Shown piece by piece: positions 1-13,359 of a stretch of 64,000 nt of DNA. The stretch covers positions 34,565,239 through 34,629,238 of the forward strand of contig JAFMSR010000015.1 in NCBI GenBank assembly GCA_022818135.1, read 5' to 3'. The position numbers and the translations under genes are program-made. This stretch comes from Saxidomus purpurata. Lineage: Eukaryota > Mollusca > Bivalvia > Venerida > Veneridae. Position 1 is the stretch's first letter. The number at the start of each line of letters is the position of its first letter. The notes beneath the pieces are model-generated. The model had not been told where the DNA came from. It did not search any database and was given only the letters and a program-made list of their open reading frames with translations.

Positions 1-350
1 TTAAAGTGATTTGGTGTTAAGTCCAAAAGTTGCTGTAAATTGACAACAAAAGATGATGATTCTGTTAGATTTGGGAACATGTTTACTGTATAGGTCAACA
101 ACAATAAATGAGATGTAAGTTAGATGTTCTCTTTGGTTATATCCGTTGTGTTTCTGTATGGTTAAAGTACAGATGCAGCCTACTGTCAGCATCGTTTATC
201 TATAATATGCTTAGTTAGGTACTGTGGAAAAAAATCATTGTGTTTCAATCAACGAAACGGCTCACAGTCTAAGTAGGTTAGCGTAATCAAAAGGTTGAAG
301 TTAAAGAATTTGTCGATCACTGCCATACAAGTATGACAAAGTGAACCATA

Positions 351-525
351 TACAGTAAACTCTGTATAACAAAACTCATTGGGACCATTTAAATGTGTTC
401 CTTATATAATCCATTTAGCATTTTCATATTAAATAAAGACGGGAATGAAATCTGACCCAGAAATAGTGTTCCTAATATCTGGAAATCTGCTGTGTCCGGA
501 AAAGTTATATCCAGAGTTTACTGTA
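351..525. mobile_element. Mariner-type MITE with perfect 14-bp terminal inverted repeats
   Basis: TACAGTAAACTCTG at 351-364 is the exact inverted copy of CAGAGTTTACTGTA at 512-525, and TA stands at both outer ends. A ~170 bp length, TA flanks and CAGT-type termini fit a Tc1/mariner-derived non-autonomous element. There is no coding capacity inside. Confidence 0.75.
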
Positions 526-1085
526 TTCAGTTAAAGCAGGTGAATGTTGAATACATGTGTATATATCTTACAAAGGGCTGGTAGGGATATAAAAGTTCTG
601 GTTACTTCTGGCAAGTGGCTTTTTAAATCAGATCAGTACTTGCAACGGGTAAGCTTTAGCTGGAACACTTGTCCATGGTTCACGTTCAAATCTCCATGAT
701 AATAACAATGTCTGTGGTGGTAAATCTTTCATACAAGGCGAAGTGACCATACAAGTTTCTTTTAGTGCGGTCAGGTTTTATTACCACACAGTATAATAAA
801 TTGCTGTTTTGTTCCAAGCTCAAATCTCTAAGAACTGGAATATTATGAATTTATTGTGTTTTGATGCAACTTTTTACAAAAGTAAAAAAAAGGGGACTTG
901 GGAATGAGTAGGATTTCCTGCAGTGTCTGGAAAATGTTAGGCTTATCACTTGACTTGGATGACAGGAAGATGAAAATGAGCTTTGAGCAAACAGTGACAT
1001 CACAGAACAATCAATTTGCAGATATTTTGCTTACTTTGTCAAACATCCAATGTTGCTAGCTTGTAAATTCTAAAATCTTTTTATA

Positions 1086-1740
1086 CCCCCTGAACACAAA
1101 GTGAAAAGGGGGGGAGGGTATACTGGATTCAGCTTGTCTGTCTGTACACAGAATCTTGTGGACACTAAATCTTCAAAACTCCTGGTCAGAATTTAATGAT
1201 ACTTCACAGAAGTGATACGTACCATACCTAGTTGTGAATGGTCCATGTTTCAGGTCACTAGGTCGAAGGTCAAAGTCACAGGGGCTCGAGATAGTAAAAT
1301 CTTGTGGAAGCTAAATCTCCAAAATCCCTGCTCAGAATTGAATGATGTTTCACAGAAATACCATGCCTAGTTGTGCATGGTCCATGTTTTGGGTCACTAG
1401 GTCAAAGGATAAGGTCATAGGGGCTCAAGATAGTAAAATTTTGTTGACGCTAAATCTCCAAAACCCCTGGTCACAATTTAATGATACTTAAAAGAAGTGA
1501 TAAGTACCATGCCTAGTTGTGCATGGTCCATGTTTCAGGTCACTAGGTCAAGGTCACAGGGGCAGGAGATAGTAAATTCTTGTGTGCTCTTAATCTACTA
1601 AACCTCAGGTCACAATTTAATGATATTTGACAGAAGTGATAAGTGCAATGCCTAGTTGTGCATGGTCCATGTTTCGGGTTAGTAGGTCAAGGTCAATCAT
1701 CACCATCAGTGATAGTTCTAGGTTCTAATTCATTATACAA
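1086..1740. repeat. Tandem array, about four diverged units of ~140 bp
   Basis: The phrase GTCCATGTTT recurs near 1241, 1380, 1526 and 1665 (spacing 139-146), each followed by GGTCACTAGGTCAAGGTCA-like sequence and then an AGTAAAATCTTGTGG block. The 5' side begins with a C-rich/G-rich pair near 1085-1120. It resembles the internal arrays of the other tandem-repeat elements in this window. Confidence 0.75.
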
Positions 1741-2682
1741 TCTTGTATGAGAAGTCTGCATAAATTTGCATAAGAAATGAGTTAATTAAACTTAAAACAT
1801 ACATAGTTTGACTTGATAAACAGCACTGCATATTTAGTAGAGTTTTATAGATCTACTTCTTCAACTCCTTATGAAAAGAAGGGAAAACAAAGGAGTTCCC
1901 ATTCAGATTTCACCTGATATTGTCAAGTTTCTTAAAGTTATTCACCCACCCTGTCTTGGAACAGGCTGTTTTTCTTTCAGTGTGTTTTTGACAATTGACT
2001 TTGATGTATTATAAACAAATTAATCCTTTAATCTGCTGATTTTAATAGTTTAACATAGTTACAAGTGTAAGGGCTGCCATAATCATACTTCAGAAATAAT
2101 TATGGCAACTTGTGTTAAATTTTACCACTGTGTGATAATGGTTGGATTATGCAGCTTTAGTGATATAAAACAGATTAAAACAGATTTGAAATAGTTGATA
2201 GGTCTCCTCAACATTTAGTGTATTCTAACCTTAAATTTCATTTATAGAAGTATAGTAGAATTAATATGTAACAAAAACGGTGACCTTGCGCATTCAGTGC
2301 CAGAAGGATTATTGTTTTTTGAGACGGCTCAAATATGAAGTTAATCTTTTTTCACCGATATATCTTGTTTGTCTGTTTGTTGTTCTTAAATGGGGTAGAG
2401 AATGACAGACAGGAACCAAGTATAATAAGTTCATAGACTGTTCAAGCAGAAGTAATTGATCCGGGTTGGCGACTCATTTATCCATGTGTCATCTTCTTCA
2501 ATGACATGAGTTTTTTTTGTTATAATACCTTGATGTGGAATGCATCTTTGCCTGAATCTAAAATGCTTTTATATGTATGTATCTTTATCATGTTTATGCC
2601 AGGTGTAATTATATATGTCCCTATTTGGTGTACATGTAAATGGGGTCTTTTTTTAACACACATTATGTCATTCTGTTTTCAG

Positions 2683-2742
2683 CCTCCAATAAAACCGGAG
2701 GTTATGTATGCAGGGGATATATCTAATTATAGCCACAGTGCA
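2683..2742 (+). CDS. Probable alternative PRKX C-tail exon (tandem duplicate of the start of the last exon)
   Basis: A TTCTGTTTTCAG acceptor is followed by 60 bases encoding PPIKPEVMYAGDISNYSHSA, and then a strong GTGAGT donor. The peptide aligns without gaps to the first 20 residues of the exon at 8065 (8 identical, including PPI, P, V, GD and N) and starts in the same phase. It could be an in-frame cassette, a mutually exclusive partner, or, if the donor is ignored, an alternative terminal exon reading 38 further codons to the TGA/TAA region near 2857. It lacks the YPEDDW and FxxF parts of the tail. A decayed duplicate is also possible. Confidence 0.55.
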
Positions 2743-4634
2743 GTGAGTACATTGCTAGAGTACAGCAAGTTACTTCCCCTTGATATGCATACAATTACCT
2801 CCCCTTTTGCTTCTGTATATGGGAATGTGGTCCTAGTAAATGCTAGATTAGCAAGATAACTGTAATAGATAATACAAAATTATTAACAGCCTTATGTAAT
2901 TAAAAGCCATCAGAGTTTGATACGAGGAAAAGGTGGACACTGGCAAATATTGTGTAATGTTAGTATATGTGTTTGAAATTAAATTGTAATTTACCATTTA
3001 CTGAAGAGATGTAGTTATGCAAATTGTGAGTAAGTTCAAATCTATCCATGTTAGATCCATTGTAAACTAAAGATACTGCAGTTTACATTAACACAACACT
3101 AATTTGATGAATGTTTCCCCAAAATCTGGTCATTACTTGCACTAAAGAAGAGGTTTCTGAAGTTAGTCTGCTTTCAGGATTCAAACCCACTACCTTAGGA
3201 TTGATAGCATAAAATATCAGCTAAAAATGACTTAACTTCTCTCTTACATTGTCATTGTTTCCCATCCCTGAGCAGTATGAGGTTGTTTGGTTTATTTGAC
3301 AAACTTCTTGCAGTACATGGTTAGAACTGGTTTCCTAAGAAGGAAATAGAAATGTGTATTAAAAAGCACAAGCTTTCTGTACAAATGTATGTGACTTTTA
3401 CATAATAATTTGTCAGTCAAGATGGGTACTGATCATACTAAATATGTACCATAAAATTTCTAAAAGAAGCCCCCTAGCTATTAAATGCACCTCCCCTTTA
3501 GAGTATGAGAATATTTGATGCATAGTTTCTGTGTCACATTTTCCTGACTTTCAGACAAAATACACAAAAACACAGATAGTGTAGGTTAAATAAAATACAG
3601 ATGTGACTTTATGAAATAAAGAAATATTAAAGGTCATTTTGCACCAAATGTAAGAGATCACTGTCAGGAAAATCAGCAGAAACAGATGTTTTAAGGAAAA
3701 GGGAACTGAATGATAAACAACCCCTAGTTTGGAATGAGTTACACCCTCAGGACTTCTTTCAGGATTATTTATGGTATATTGAATGTTTAAGCAGTTTGGA
3801 TGACCATTTGCCAAATTTTGTTTGCATTTTCTGTTCAGAACTCTACACATGTCAGTGTGTGACAAAACTTTATATATAATATTCACCAGTGTCCATTATA
3901 CCTCTAGTACCACTGTGTACAGAATTAACTGATTCATTTATACCGATCATGAAATGCCAAAGTTTCCTAAAACCTGAGCTTGAAATGACAGAAATATTCA
4001 AATCATAGCCTGTTTAAAACTAACCCCTGAGAGGTGCCAAAATATCCGATTTCTTTCTTGTTGAAGTATGTATACATACTAAAAGTGTTTATCAGCAGCT
4101 GACTCACAGGAATATAACAACTGTCTTCCTCTCCCTCTCTATCTACCCACTGCTTTTGTACTTAATCTGTGATTTCTTAAACAGATTTTATAGTTTATAC
4201 TGCAATCCAGACTCATTTCATGATTTCTCTGTGTGTGAAATGGAATGCCTCTTGTTCTAACACTGTCTTGTCTTTGTCTCTCACTAACTTCTTCCTGCTA
4301 TCATTGCTTTATTTTGAGGCTCATACTTCATAGTCCAAATCTGGCTTCTTTGGGCTTACTCGCCTTCAAATTCTGACAAACTGAGCTAACTCTACCTTAA
4401 GATTCTGATAAACAACAGAATTAGAGGTTGTAATCTTTTTATTTGTCATGGAGGAATTAAGACTTTTATTACTGTATTTTTTTTCCAGGAATCATACCTG
4501 ACAGATGTTGATTGTCATACATTGTATAGTTTGTTTCTGGTACTACTAAATGGAGTCTGTTTATATCAAAAATCATCTTTTGAATGGCTTAAACTACTTG
4601 AATGATTTACTTTAATGTAACAGCTTGATTTACT

Positions 4635-5184
4635 TTAAAGGTCCATTACTAAGACCAAATCGAATTTTCTTTTAAATGTGGAATTGTAATAGGGGTATAC
4701 AGTTTGAAACTGGCTTCTCAAACTTTGCAATAGCCGTGGAGTATTTCCCTGTTTGAAATACTGATGCAGAAATATAAGTGAATGATTTTGTATTTCCTAA
4801 GATTGACCTGGGTGGTCTTTTTGTCCTACTTTTGCTTTATTGCATGTTGTAAACAGTCAGAGATATATGTTACACATCATTGGAAGTGAAGTTCTTTCAG
4901 ATATAATTCAAAATAGGCATGCCTATTCATGTACAACCTATTTACAGCTTCTATGTGGGAAACTTCTAGAAAATTACAAACATATAAAATTTTAAAACTG
5001 GAAAACCTACTTTCGTTTTCAAAAAGGCAAAATATAATTCATTAATTCTGTTGTTAAACTCAAATTTTCAACACAATATGGTCACATTCAATGCAGTATG
5101 TCATATTTTTCCCTCTGTGAAGACGCCCTTTACAATTCCAGATTTAAAAGAAAATTTGATTTGGTGTTTCTAATGGACCTTTAA
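4635..5184. mobile_element. TTAA-flanked MITE with ~52-bp imperfect terminal inverted repeats
   Basis: TTAA at 4635-4638 precedes AGGTCCATTA, and TAATGGACCT precedes TTAA at 5181-5184. The inverted match extends inward for about 50 bases through AATTTTCTTTTAAAT and GGAATTGTA. TTAA target duplication is the hallmark of piggyBac-type transposition. The 542-bp interior has no coding potential, so this is a non-autonomous element. Confidence 0.75.
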
Positions 5185-6429
5185 CATTTTTAAAAAATGG
5201 AGAGAAAAAATGCATTTTGTATGTTATTTATTGTGTCAGTTTAGTTAGTATTAAAGCACTAATAATCTACATCTGATTTAAAAAGTGACAAATTGTTCAA
5301 TAAAACAATGGTACATGTATTTGTAAATTTTCTCATGCATTTAGTTCACTTTGCATTGTGACACACATTGAAATGCGTGAGTGCCACAGTGTTGAAGGTG
5401 TCGGGCATTACATTCTAAAACCTAGTGACTGTCCGGTGTCACTTTGCACTGTGACACACATTCACAGTTTAGAGTGTCACACTGCTGAGCATTAGATTCC
5501 AAGCCTAGAGGTCCGAGTGTCCAATCTTGTTGGTTGCAATCTTCAAAGTCCTTAATTGTCGCAGCACAGCTAGGAAGTAATTAATTGTTAATGCTCAAGT
5601 CAACAATAGATGAGAAATGAATAGGAATTTAATTTGAATACATTCAAAATAGATATTAAGATCTTATTGGAGTTAAAGAATAATTATAACAATGCCTGGC
5701 ATGACCTGTTTAGCTGTCATGCAATCAAGTTATGTCCCTTTATGTAAAATTTTATGCAGCTATTAAAAATGAATAGCTGACTCTATCACCCTAATATTAA
5801 CTGTATTAGATTCAAGTCCATGGGTGGTAGGGTTAGACAGAGTAGTGTAAATTAACATGCATGTTAGTGAGGAAAATGGCCATATATTGTGCCGAGGTCA
5901 GCATCAGAGCTGCATGGTACATGCTAATTCTATACAGTAACTGTGGTAACCATGTATCTATGTGATTGTCTCTCTCTAGAAGCTCTGGTATTCTCTGCTA
6001 ATCTTCATGATTAATTCTATCCATGTGTATCTGGACAGATAGGCATCAGCGCATGAAACACATTTATCAGGCTCTCTGTAAGAACTGTTTGTTTCCAATA
6101 TTTGTGAAAGTATATACATGTATAAAAAGCTTGAGAAATGTCTTTCAGTATCCAATACTCAGGCTTAGTTGATCTCCTATTCCTTCTGTGCTTGGATTAA
6201 AGGACTTTTTACATCATTTAAAGCTAGCCTATGATTACATAAATGACTTAAATATCCAAAAGTTCAAAGGTTGAAATGCATACAAGGTCATGGACAGGCT
6301 AGTGTCAAGCAAAGACTTTAAATTATTTGTGGTTTTTAGATGACCTCATTTTTATATCAGTATTTCATAGCACTTCTAAGGATCACTGCAGTGTTAATGT
6401 CATAGTAGAAAGTTACCATAATTTTGAGA

Positions 6430-6790
6430 TATCATTAGTCATAGATACAGTGATGTTGAGATATAGGTCAAGGTCACAGCGATTTTGTCATGTTGTAGTA
6501 CAAGGTCACAGTGATGTTGAGATATAGGTCAAGGTCACAGTGATTACGTCATGTTGAGGTACAAGGTCATGGTAATGTTCAGATATAGGTCAAGGTCACA
6601 TGTGATTATGTCATATTGTAGTACAAGGTCACAGTAATGTTGATATATAGGTCAAGGTCACAGTGATTTTGTTATGTTGAAGTATAAGGTCACAGTGATT
6701 TTGACATATCATAGGTCAAGGTCACAGCAATATCAACTTATCATAGTACAGGTCACAGTAATGTCCAAATATTTAAAAAAAAACAAAACA
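6430..6790. repeat. ~68-bp tandem array built on AGGTCAAGGTCACAG
   Basis: About five units alternate two half-units, one with GATATAGGTCAAGGTCACAG and the other with GTACAAGGTCACAGT. The array degenerates near 6720-6790. Each full unit holds AGGTCAAGGTCA, a direct repeat of the nuclear-receptor half-site with no spacer. It is a minisatellite by structure; any regulatory role is unproven. Confidence 0.8.
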
Positions 6791-8064
6791 AGGTCACGCA
6801 AATGTTAACACAGAAAATATTCTAACACTGTCAATAGTCTATGAATCTACAGACACAGTAGACTTGAGCTGGGCACTCTGAATTATAAAAGGTATTTTAA
6901 AAGTTCTTATTCTGTCCTATTTGGCTCAGTTGGTCAAGTATCAATGTTAGATTGACCTTTGAGGTTAGAGTGTTGTTTCCATTCTGTTTAGTAACTGTTT
7001 CTGACTTCTGTTTCAGAATCTGATAACAATTTATATGATGACATTATACCTCTATTGATATTTTCATGTATACTTTTTGCTGTAAATTTTGCCAATAAAA
7101 TGAGAAAAAATGGCATTTAAATGAATGTATTGTTCTTATTTAACACATACAGAACAGTACAGAGAGGGTAATAAAAGCAATTCCAAGAACATTATGCATA
7201 CCACTGATGTATTATATAATCTGCTGAAGTGACTGTTTTATTTGCGTTCTTTACCGTTCTTACGTCACTACTAAGGTATATAAAATACATCATTTTCATC
7301 TCTTTCTCTTGTAGAACACTTTATCTCTTGGTTTTACTACCATCATTCTTGTTTCACAACAGGAATACAGAGGGCATTGTAATCATATTGTTTAAACACA
7401 AGATTATAGGATTGAAGAATGTAAAGTCTTTGTTAATACATGTAAAGTATGTTGCTGCAATATTCTGCTGTCTTATTTATACAAATCTACCTGTGTCATC
7501 CTTGTGTCCTGATTGTGAACAGTTTTGTCATTGTAAAGTATTGTGTGTGTAAAAGGAAGTCTTGGAAACTGAACTTTACAAGCAAGTAAAAGAAGTCACC
7601 AATGTTATAAAGTTGCTTTCCTGGGCTCATTATCACAAACATTTCATGTGAAATAAGTCTTGAAACTGATGCATCTGATTGGTTAGAAATAGCTTTGTTT
7701 CTAAACTGACCAATCAGAGGAGCTTTTAGAAACTGGTGTATCTGATTGGTTAGGAAATTGCTCAGTTTCAAAACTGATCTGCTAGAGAGGATTAGCTTAA
7801 TTCTTATTTTCATGTCCTTTTTTTTTTTTTTTTTACCTTTCAGCCAGGTGCCGAGCTTTTGGGAAAAAGTCAGTTACTGCTTAAAAAAATGAAAATTTAC
7901 AAGTGTTTTTTGTAAGTTGTTAAGGAATTTCATTCAGAGGACTTTTTTTATCTATTAATATTTATGTTTATAGGTATATGAGAACCATATATCAAACTTT
8001 AGGTAAATGATAGTATTTTTACAGCAAGTGCTGCAGTGTAATGGCTTTTTATATCTGTTTACAG

Positions 8065-8190
8065 CCTCCGATCATTCCAAAGGTTGCACACGACGGTGAC
8101 ACGAAGAATTTCGATTCCTATCCAGAGGATGACTGGCAGAAGACCGCCGCGGCGGGTGAAAAAGATATCGCTCTCTTCGTGGACTTCTGA
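8065..8190 (+). CDS. PRKX: PRKX-type protein kinase, copy A, last coding exon (C-terminal AGC tail)
   Basis: The exon follows a TTTACAG acceptor and gives 41 residues then TGA. It begins PPIIPKVAHDGDTKNF, continues through YPEDDW and ends FVDF. This matches the C-terminal tail of PRKX/PKA-C3 cAMP-dependent kinases, where PPIVPK...DGDTSNF...YPENDW leads to a final FxxF hydrophobic motif that docks on the kinase N-lobe. The first codon is in phase 0. The catalytic exons must lie left of base 1. Possible poly(A) signals AATAAA occur at 8418, 8659 and 9890. The exon is upstream of, and on the same strand as, kinase exons 1-3 at 49772-61751, so the two cannot be one gene in the order shown. Confidence 0.9.
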   Translation, partial: PPIIPKVAHDGDTKNFDSYPEDDWQKTAAAGEKDIALFVDF

Positions 8191-9884
8191 GTGGCTGTTA
8201 AATGTGTGCAAAATCTGTGATATATCTACCTGAAGACTCAGTTAAGCCCGTTGACACATTTGAAAATGTTCACAACGATTTTAGATAGACACAGCATCTG
8301 AAGCATAACTAAGCATATATTTGTATGTCATGACTGAAATAGTACATGTCTGTAAAAATAGATGTTTTGGAATTATGAGGAAAGTAGAGATATTCAGTGA
8401 TGAATGATTTATCAAGCAATAAACAGCCATCATTGTCTCCATAGAAAAGTTTTCATAGAATTTAACATAGCACTTTCTATAAGTTGAAGTCTGCTTCAGT
8501 CAAGTTTAATAGGTGTCTGTTGTCATGGAGTACTGGTACCCAGTATCTGTAGGGCTGAAGAACATTATAGCTGGTACCCAGTATACTGTCCATCATCATT
8601 TAAATAGGCAGCTTGGTAGATGTACAACATTTTGTAAGTTTGCTTGAATCTCTTTCTGAATAAACACATCAAGATGCTGGTTTTGTAATTGAAGGAAAAT
8701 TTGTGTTACCCATTATAAACTTCACATTAGTTGTATAATGCTTTGCCATTTCGTTTTGTCAAAGAGCATGAAGGCAGGAGGGGTATAAAGAACAGGGTAT
8801 CTTTCGTTGTTTGTCTAGTGTGTTAAGTGTCTTCGTTTGTGGCACAAATATGTTGACTTGCATTTCGGAACCGAAAAGTTTTTATTAAAAAAAAATTGAA
8901 ACTTTGAAACATGATAACAATATTTTTGTTAACTTTCTGACAAATATTTTGTTTCAAGAAAATGTAATAGTTTTTGTAAGGCGTTTCCACAAGTTCAGAC
9001 AGGAGCAGTAATTCAACACAATCACAGAGTGTTTTGTGCTATTTGACAAACATTTATAAGGCATACCTAAAATGCTTAGAACTGAAGGAAATCTTAACAT
9101 CTGTGAAACTTGACCAGTACTTTACATTTGGCGACAGGGGTCCCTGCAGAATTGAAACGATAGAAAATTTTCATTGTTTAAGCCGCATGGTGTACAAATG
9201 TCATATGTTATGTAAATATATGTACAAAATAGAGCTATTTAAGTATATTTTTGCATTTTTGTGGTCAGTTCATTTTTGTCCATTTGGCCGTGTTGAAATC
9301 TTGGAATAGAAAGAAAATTTTAGTGTAAGTGTATGTCATCGGTTATTCAAAGAAATTTAAGTTTTATTTTCTTGCATTTATTTTTATTGCACTCCTACCT
9401 TTTTTATTTATTTTGCATGTTGTTTTACAATCGCTTTTATTATTTTATACCTAAAAGTTGTTAAGTGTATCTGTACAGATTTTTAAGAAAAGATATTTTT
9501 CTATCACGTATCAATATTCTGAGATTATTATATTATATTTCATTACACATTGCGCCAGTGTGGATAGGAACACTAGGAAAGCACTTTTACCGGTACATCG
9601 CTGTTGAAAATCCAGCATTGTTAACTTGCGAAACTAAGTGTAACTGTAATTTTTTATCATAATTTGTGATTTCAGTAATCTACATTTTGTAAATCTTCTG
9701 TGAAGATAAATATGAAGATATATATCAGAGTCACTACTGAGTTGACCTTTAGTTATTGCGAAGTTATTGCGTAGTTATTGCTGTTTGCGTAGGAGAGTGA
9801 TGAGAGTGTTGTATGTTACTCCATTATAATCCGTCCATATTTGTTAGTGAGTTTTGTTTTTGCTCATTCTCACCTTTTATAATA

Positions 9885-10385
9885 GTGATAATAAAGAAAG
9901 GAGTCAGTACTGGCTAGTTAGGTGAAGTTCCTGGAAGATGTCACTTGCTACATTTGCTGATAATTGTCCCATCTTACAGTTTACTCAGTGCTGATAATTG
10001 TCCAATCTAACAGTTTAGACTGTGCCAATAATTGCCACATCTAACAGTTTAGAATGTGCCAATAATTGCCACATCTAACAGTTTAGACTGTGCCAATAAT
10101 TGCCACATCTAACAGTTTAGACTGTGCCAATAATTGTCACATCTAACAGTTTAGACTGTGCCAATAATTGTCACATCTAACAGTTTAGACTGTGCTAATA
10201 ATTGTCACATCTAACAGTTCAGACTGTGCCAATAAATAGTGATAATAAAGAAAGGAGTCAGTACTAGCTATAAATGAAGTTCCCTGGAAGATGTCACTTG
10301 CTACATGTGCTGATAATTGTCCCATCTTACAGTTTACTCTGTCCCAATAATTGTCCCATGTAACAGTTTAGACTGTGCCAATAAT
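9885..10385. repeat. 34-bp tandem array within a ~100-bp direct duplication
   Basis: Units TGTGCCAATAATTG + CCACATCTAACAGTTTAGAC recur at exactly 34-bp spacing (TGTGCC at 10021, 10055, 10089 and on). The block GTGATAATAAAGAAAGGAGTCAGTACT at 9886 with its downstream GATGTCACTTGCTACAT recurs from about 10235, so the leading flank and the array were duplicated together. Confidence 0.85.
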
Positions 10386-12097
10386 TATTTATAGGGATGT
10401 TTAATGAAAAATATATCATTGTGCATTCAGTGTTATGTTATCACTGTCTGCAATAGGTACAGTAGCTATTTCCTGCAGAAATAGAAACATTAAGGCTTAT
10501 TACGTTGCCTATTTTTCTGTATGTTTGAAGTTTATAAGTTTATGTTGTATATTCTGTGACAGTCAGTACATAACAGTATCATGTTCTTACGGGTGTCTCT
10601 TTTTTTTAAATTTCCAACATGAAATTCTGTTATATAATCATAAGTTTTCATAATTATCATCTACGCTTCACCTGTTCACAGCAATTTTTATATTCTGGTT
10701 TTAACTCAATTTTGCAACTCATTTAATTGTTTTACATTGGCCCCTCATGGTTGAATTGATCTATAAAGTGTGCATTGTGCGGCAGGTAACTTGATTAATA
10801 TTTCAACAAACCTGTGCTGCCCTAGATTGCAGCCTGTAGGAATATTTATCTCCTGATGTTATTCAGTGTTGTTATGCAAGATTCTAGCAACCCAAGACAT
10901 AATCTTACTTTGCAAAAAGGGCTATACAGCACCAGTCTATTTATGCTCGTTAATGTTTGAATAATTATCTTCTGTGATCTATTCCTGAATAACTAATAGA
11001 AAGTACGTAACTTGATACATGTACAAAAGTCTGATGGTAAAAGATATAAGAGTCTGATGGTAAAAGATATAAGATAGCATTAGGCCATAAATTATCTTTA
11101 TGAACTGCAAAGCTACCCATAACCTATATCATTTTGTAAGGTCTATGACATTGTATGCTACACATATTGGAGATGTACACAATCCCCCCTTTTCATTAGT
11201 TCCAGTTCTGTCGTCTTTGAATATAAATTCATTATCTTGGAATGACGTAACCACAGTTATAAGTTGTCATAGTTAACTTTGAAAATAAATGTAGTGTAGG
11301 TGTATCTGTTAAACTATTCACTCGCTTAAAATCAGGTTTGGTATGGAAATTGGTTAGTGTGGACATGTCAGTTCTGAATTTGATTGTAGTTTCAGTGTTT
11401 TTTATATGATACAAATTGGTACAATGGCTGTTGTTGTTGTAATTGTTTTTAGTAAAGAATACAACAGTGTTCTTAAAACTGGTTTTAATTGATGTTTTTA
11501 TACTAGTACATGTATACAGGAACTGATGACAAAAACTGTCTTTCTCTGAAGAGCTTTTTTCAGTTGTGAAGTTTTGCACCAAGTAAAGTTCTTCAGGCAT
11601 TTGTAAAGTGCTAACTTCAAAATAAGTGTCAGTGTAACTTCTAGCAGTTTAGATGACTATAAACAATCATGCCAAGAATATCCATTCTTTTCATATACAT
11701 ATACTGTAAATTTGTTAATGTTTGCATCACTGTTTTCAAATTTCTGACACAAAGATATCTCTACACAGAAGCTGAAAAGATTGACATCCTGTATTTCTTT
11801 AAATTTGCCTAATTTAGTAATTGCAAAAATAATGAAAATTAAATTGTTGCAAATATTTCAAAATTTACAGCATTGTTGTCATTTTAAAGCTCTTGGATAG
11901 TTGAAATTCCATTGTACATTATTGAGTGAATAAGTCTACAGTTTGTGTCTTGTTATCTGTTGTTTTAACTGCAATTTTGTACATTTTGTTTCTGAAATTG
12001 TTTTGATATAGTCACCCATTGTGGGGGGGGAATGTTACATCTTAATTTTCATACACAGATCAAGACAACACTTTAGGTTTGTTTCCATCCAAAAAAC

Positions 12098-12245
12098 ATG
12101 TTTATACATTTAGAACAAGGACACTGTAACTTAGAACAAGGACACTGTAATTTAGAACAAGGACTCTGTAATTTACAACAAGGACACTGTAATTTAGAAC
12201 AACGACTCTGTAATTTAGAACAACGACTCTGTAAATTAGAACAAC
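12098..12245. repeat. 21-bp minisatellite, about seven copies
   Basis: Repeats of TTTAGAACAAGGACACTGTAA with A/T and G/C changes. The period is a multiple of three and the unit has no stop in several frames, so three frames on both strands stay open (for example CNLEQGH repeated). This explains the apparent ORFs; there is no other evidence of a gene. Confidence 0.9.
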
Positions 12246-13359
12246 AGGGAATAAGGGCACATCCTGTATCAGAGTGTCTGGATACCTGCATGGTGGAAAC
12301 ATTTGTTTCAGACAGCAAGATATGAAATTTTTATTCATTTTTTAAGATTTTTTTTAAACACTAAAACATGTTTGTTTCATGTTTAACTCGCTGAACTTAA
12401 ATCTCACATACATGATGAATTTTACCATTTCATTGTTTTACATGAGCTTTCCTGTTAATGTTGGTTTGAGACTAGGGATGTAAATTTCACTCTGAAGCAG
12501 AAGTTTTCCATAGCAACTAAATAAAAGTGAAATTCGTTTAAAAGTTGAATGAAGTTATTTAAAAAAATGCATGTGTTTCAGTGTCTTAATGCAGACATTG
12601 TCAAAAGGGTTTGTAGTTCTGTATTTTGTATGCCGACGGTATCCATGCGTATTCTGAATGACCTTTTAAGTGTCATTATCTTCAATATTTTCATCTTAAT
12701 CAAAAAGGGTATGAAGACTTTTACATCCATTATTTTATAAGCTATTAAAGATTTGTTGAATTCTGGAAATAAAAATGTGGTCTGAAATTTTAGTGTTGTT
12801 TATGTCTAAAATCCTTTGAATCTGGTTGTTGTAGGAGTTTAACACCCGTTTCAATTGTATTTTGGTCATTTTAACAGACAGACAGACAGTTTACCTAAGC
12901 TAACTATCACTCCTGGGAAGAACCAGAACTAGACTCCTATCCTCCGTAAAAATTTGCCAACTTTCTCACATAAAGAGACATGGTCGGTAGCAGGGCTTGA
13001 AATCATAGCCCTCAATCTATGAGAGGTTACAGTAATTTCATGTCAGCAAATCTAACAACTCAACCACCACTGAAATATTCAGCTTTGAAACACTCCCATT
13101 GAAAGGTTTTTGTAACTAGAACTAACGCAGGAGATACATAGCAATAGTAGCCTGCAGCAAGAGAAGCCTGTGCACTGCATAAAGAAACTGTCGAATGGCG
13201 GCTAACAACTAATGATTTCATTAGCAGTGTTTCTCACATCTATATAACAAACTGGCCAAAAGAAAAACTGATGGATTCCAAGTTCTATTTTGATGGCAAC
13301 TGTCTATAAAAAATACGTCATTGTTTCTTCATCAGTCAGAATATTTTCTATGATTTGAC

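Larger units (their letters stand above)
1..8064 (+). other. Intronic DNA upstream of PRKX copy A last exon
   Basis: Apart from the exon-like block at 2683, no coding exon is seen. Listed separately: a mariner-type MITE (351-525), a 140-bp tandem array (1086-1740), a TTAA-flanked element (4635-5184) and a 68-bp array rich in AGGTCA (6430-6790). A ~95-bp direct duplication lies at 5345-5545, built around TTTGCA-TGTGACACACATT. At 7668-7765 three copies of a CTGATTGGTTAG motif lie in alternating orientation and can fold back. Nothing else was recognised in 530-1085, 1741-2682, 2860-4630 or 5550-6430. Confidence 0.6.

Noticed and set aside
2506..2682. Frame upstream of the 2683 exon as coding
   Set aside because: It is hydrophobic AT-rich intron sequence; similarity to the kinase begins exactly after the AG at 2682.
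12098..12325. Repeat protein CNLEQGH or a CRISPR-like array
   Set aside because: Adjacent 21-bp units with no spacers in an animal genome; a minisatellite explains it.
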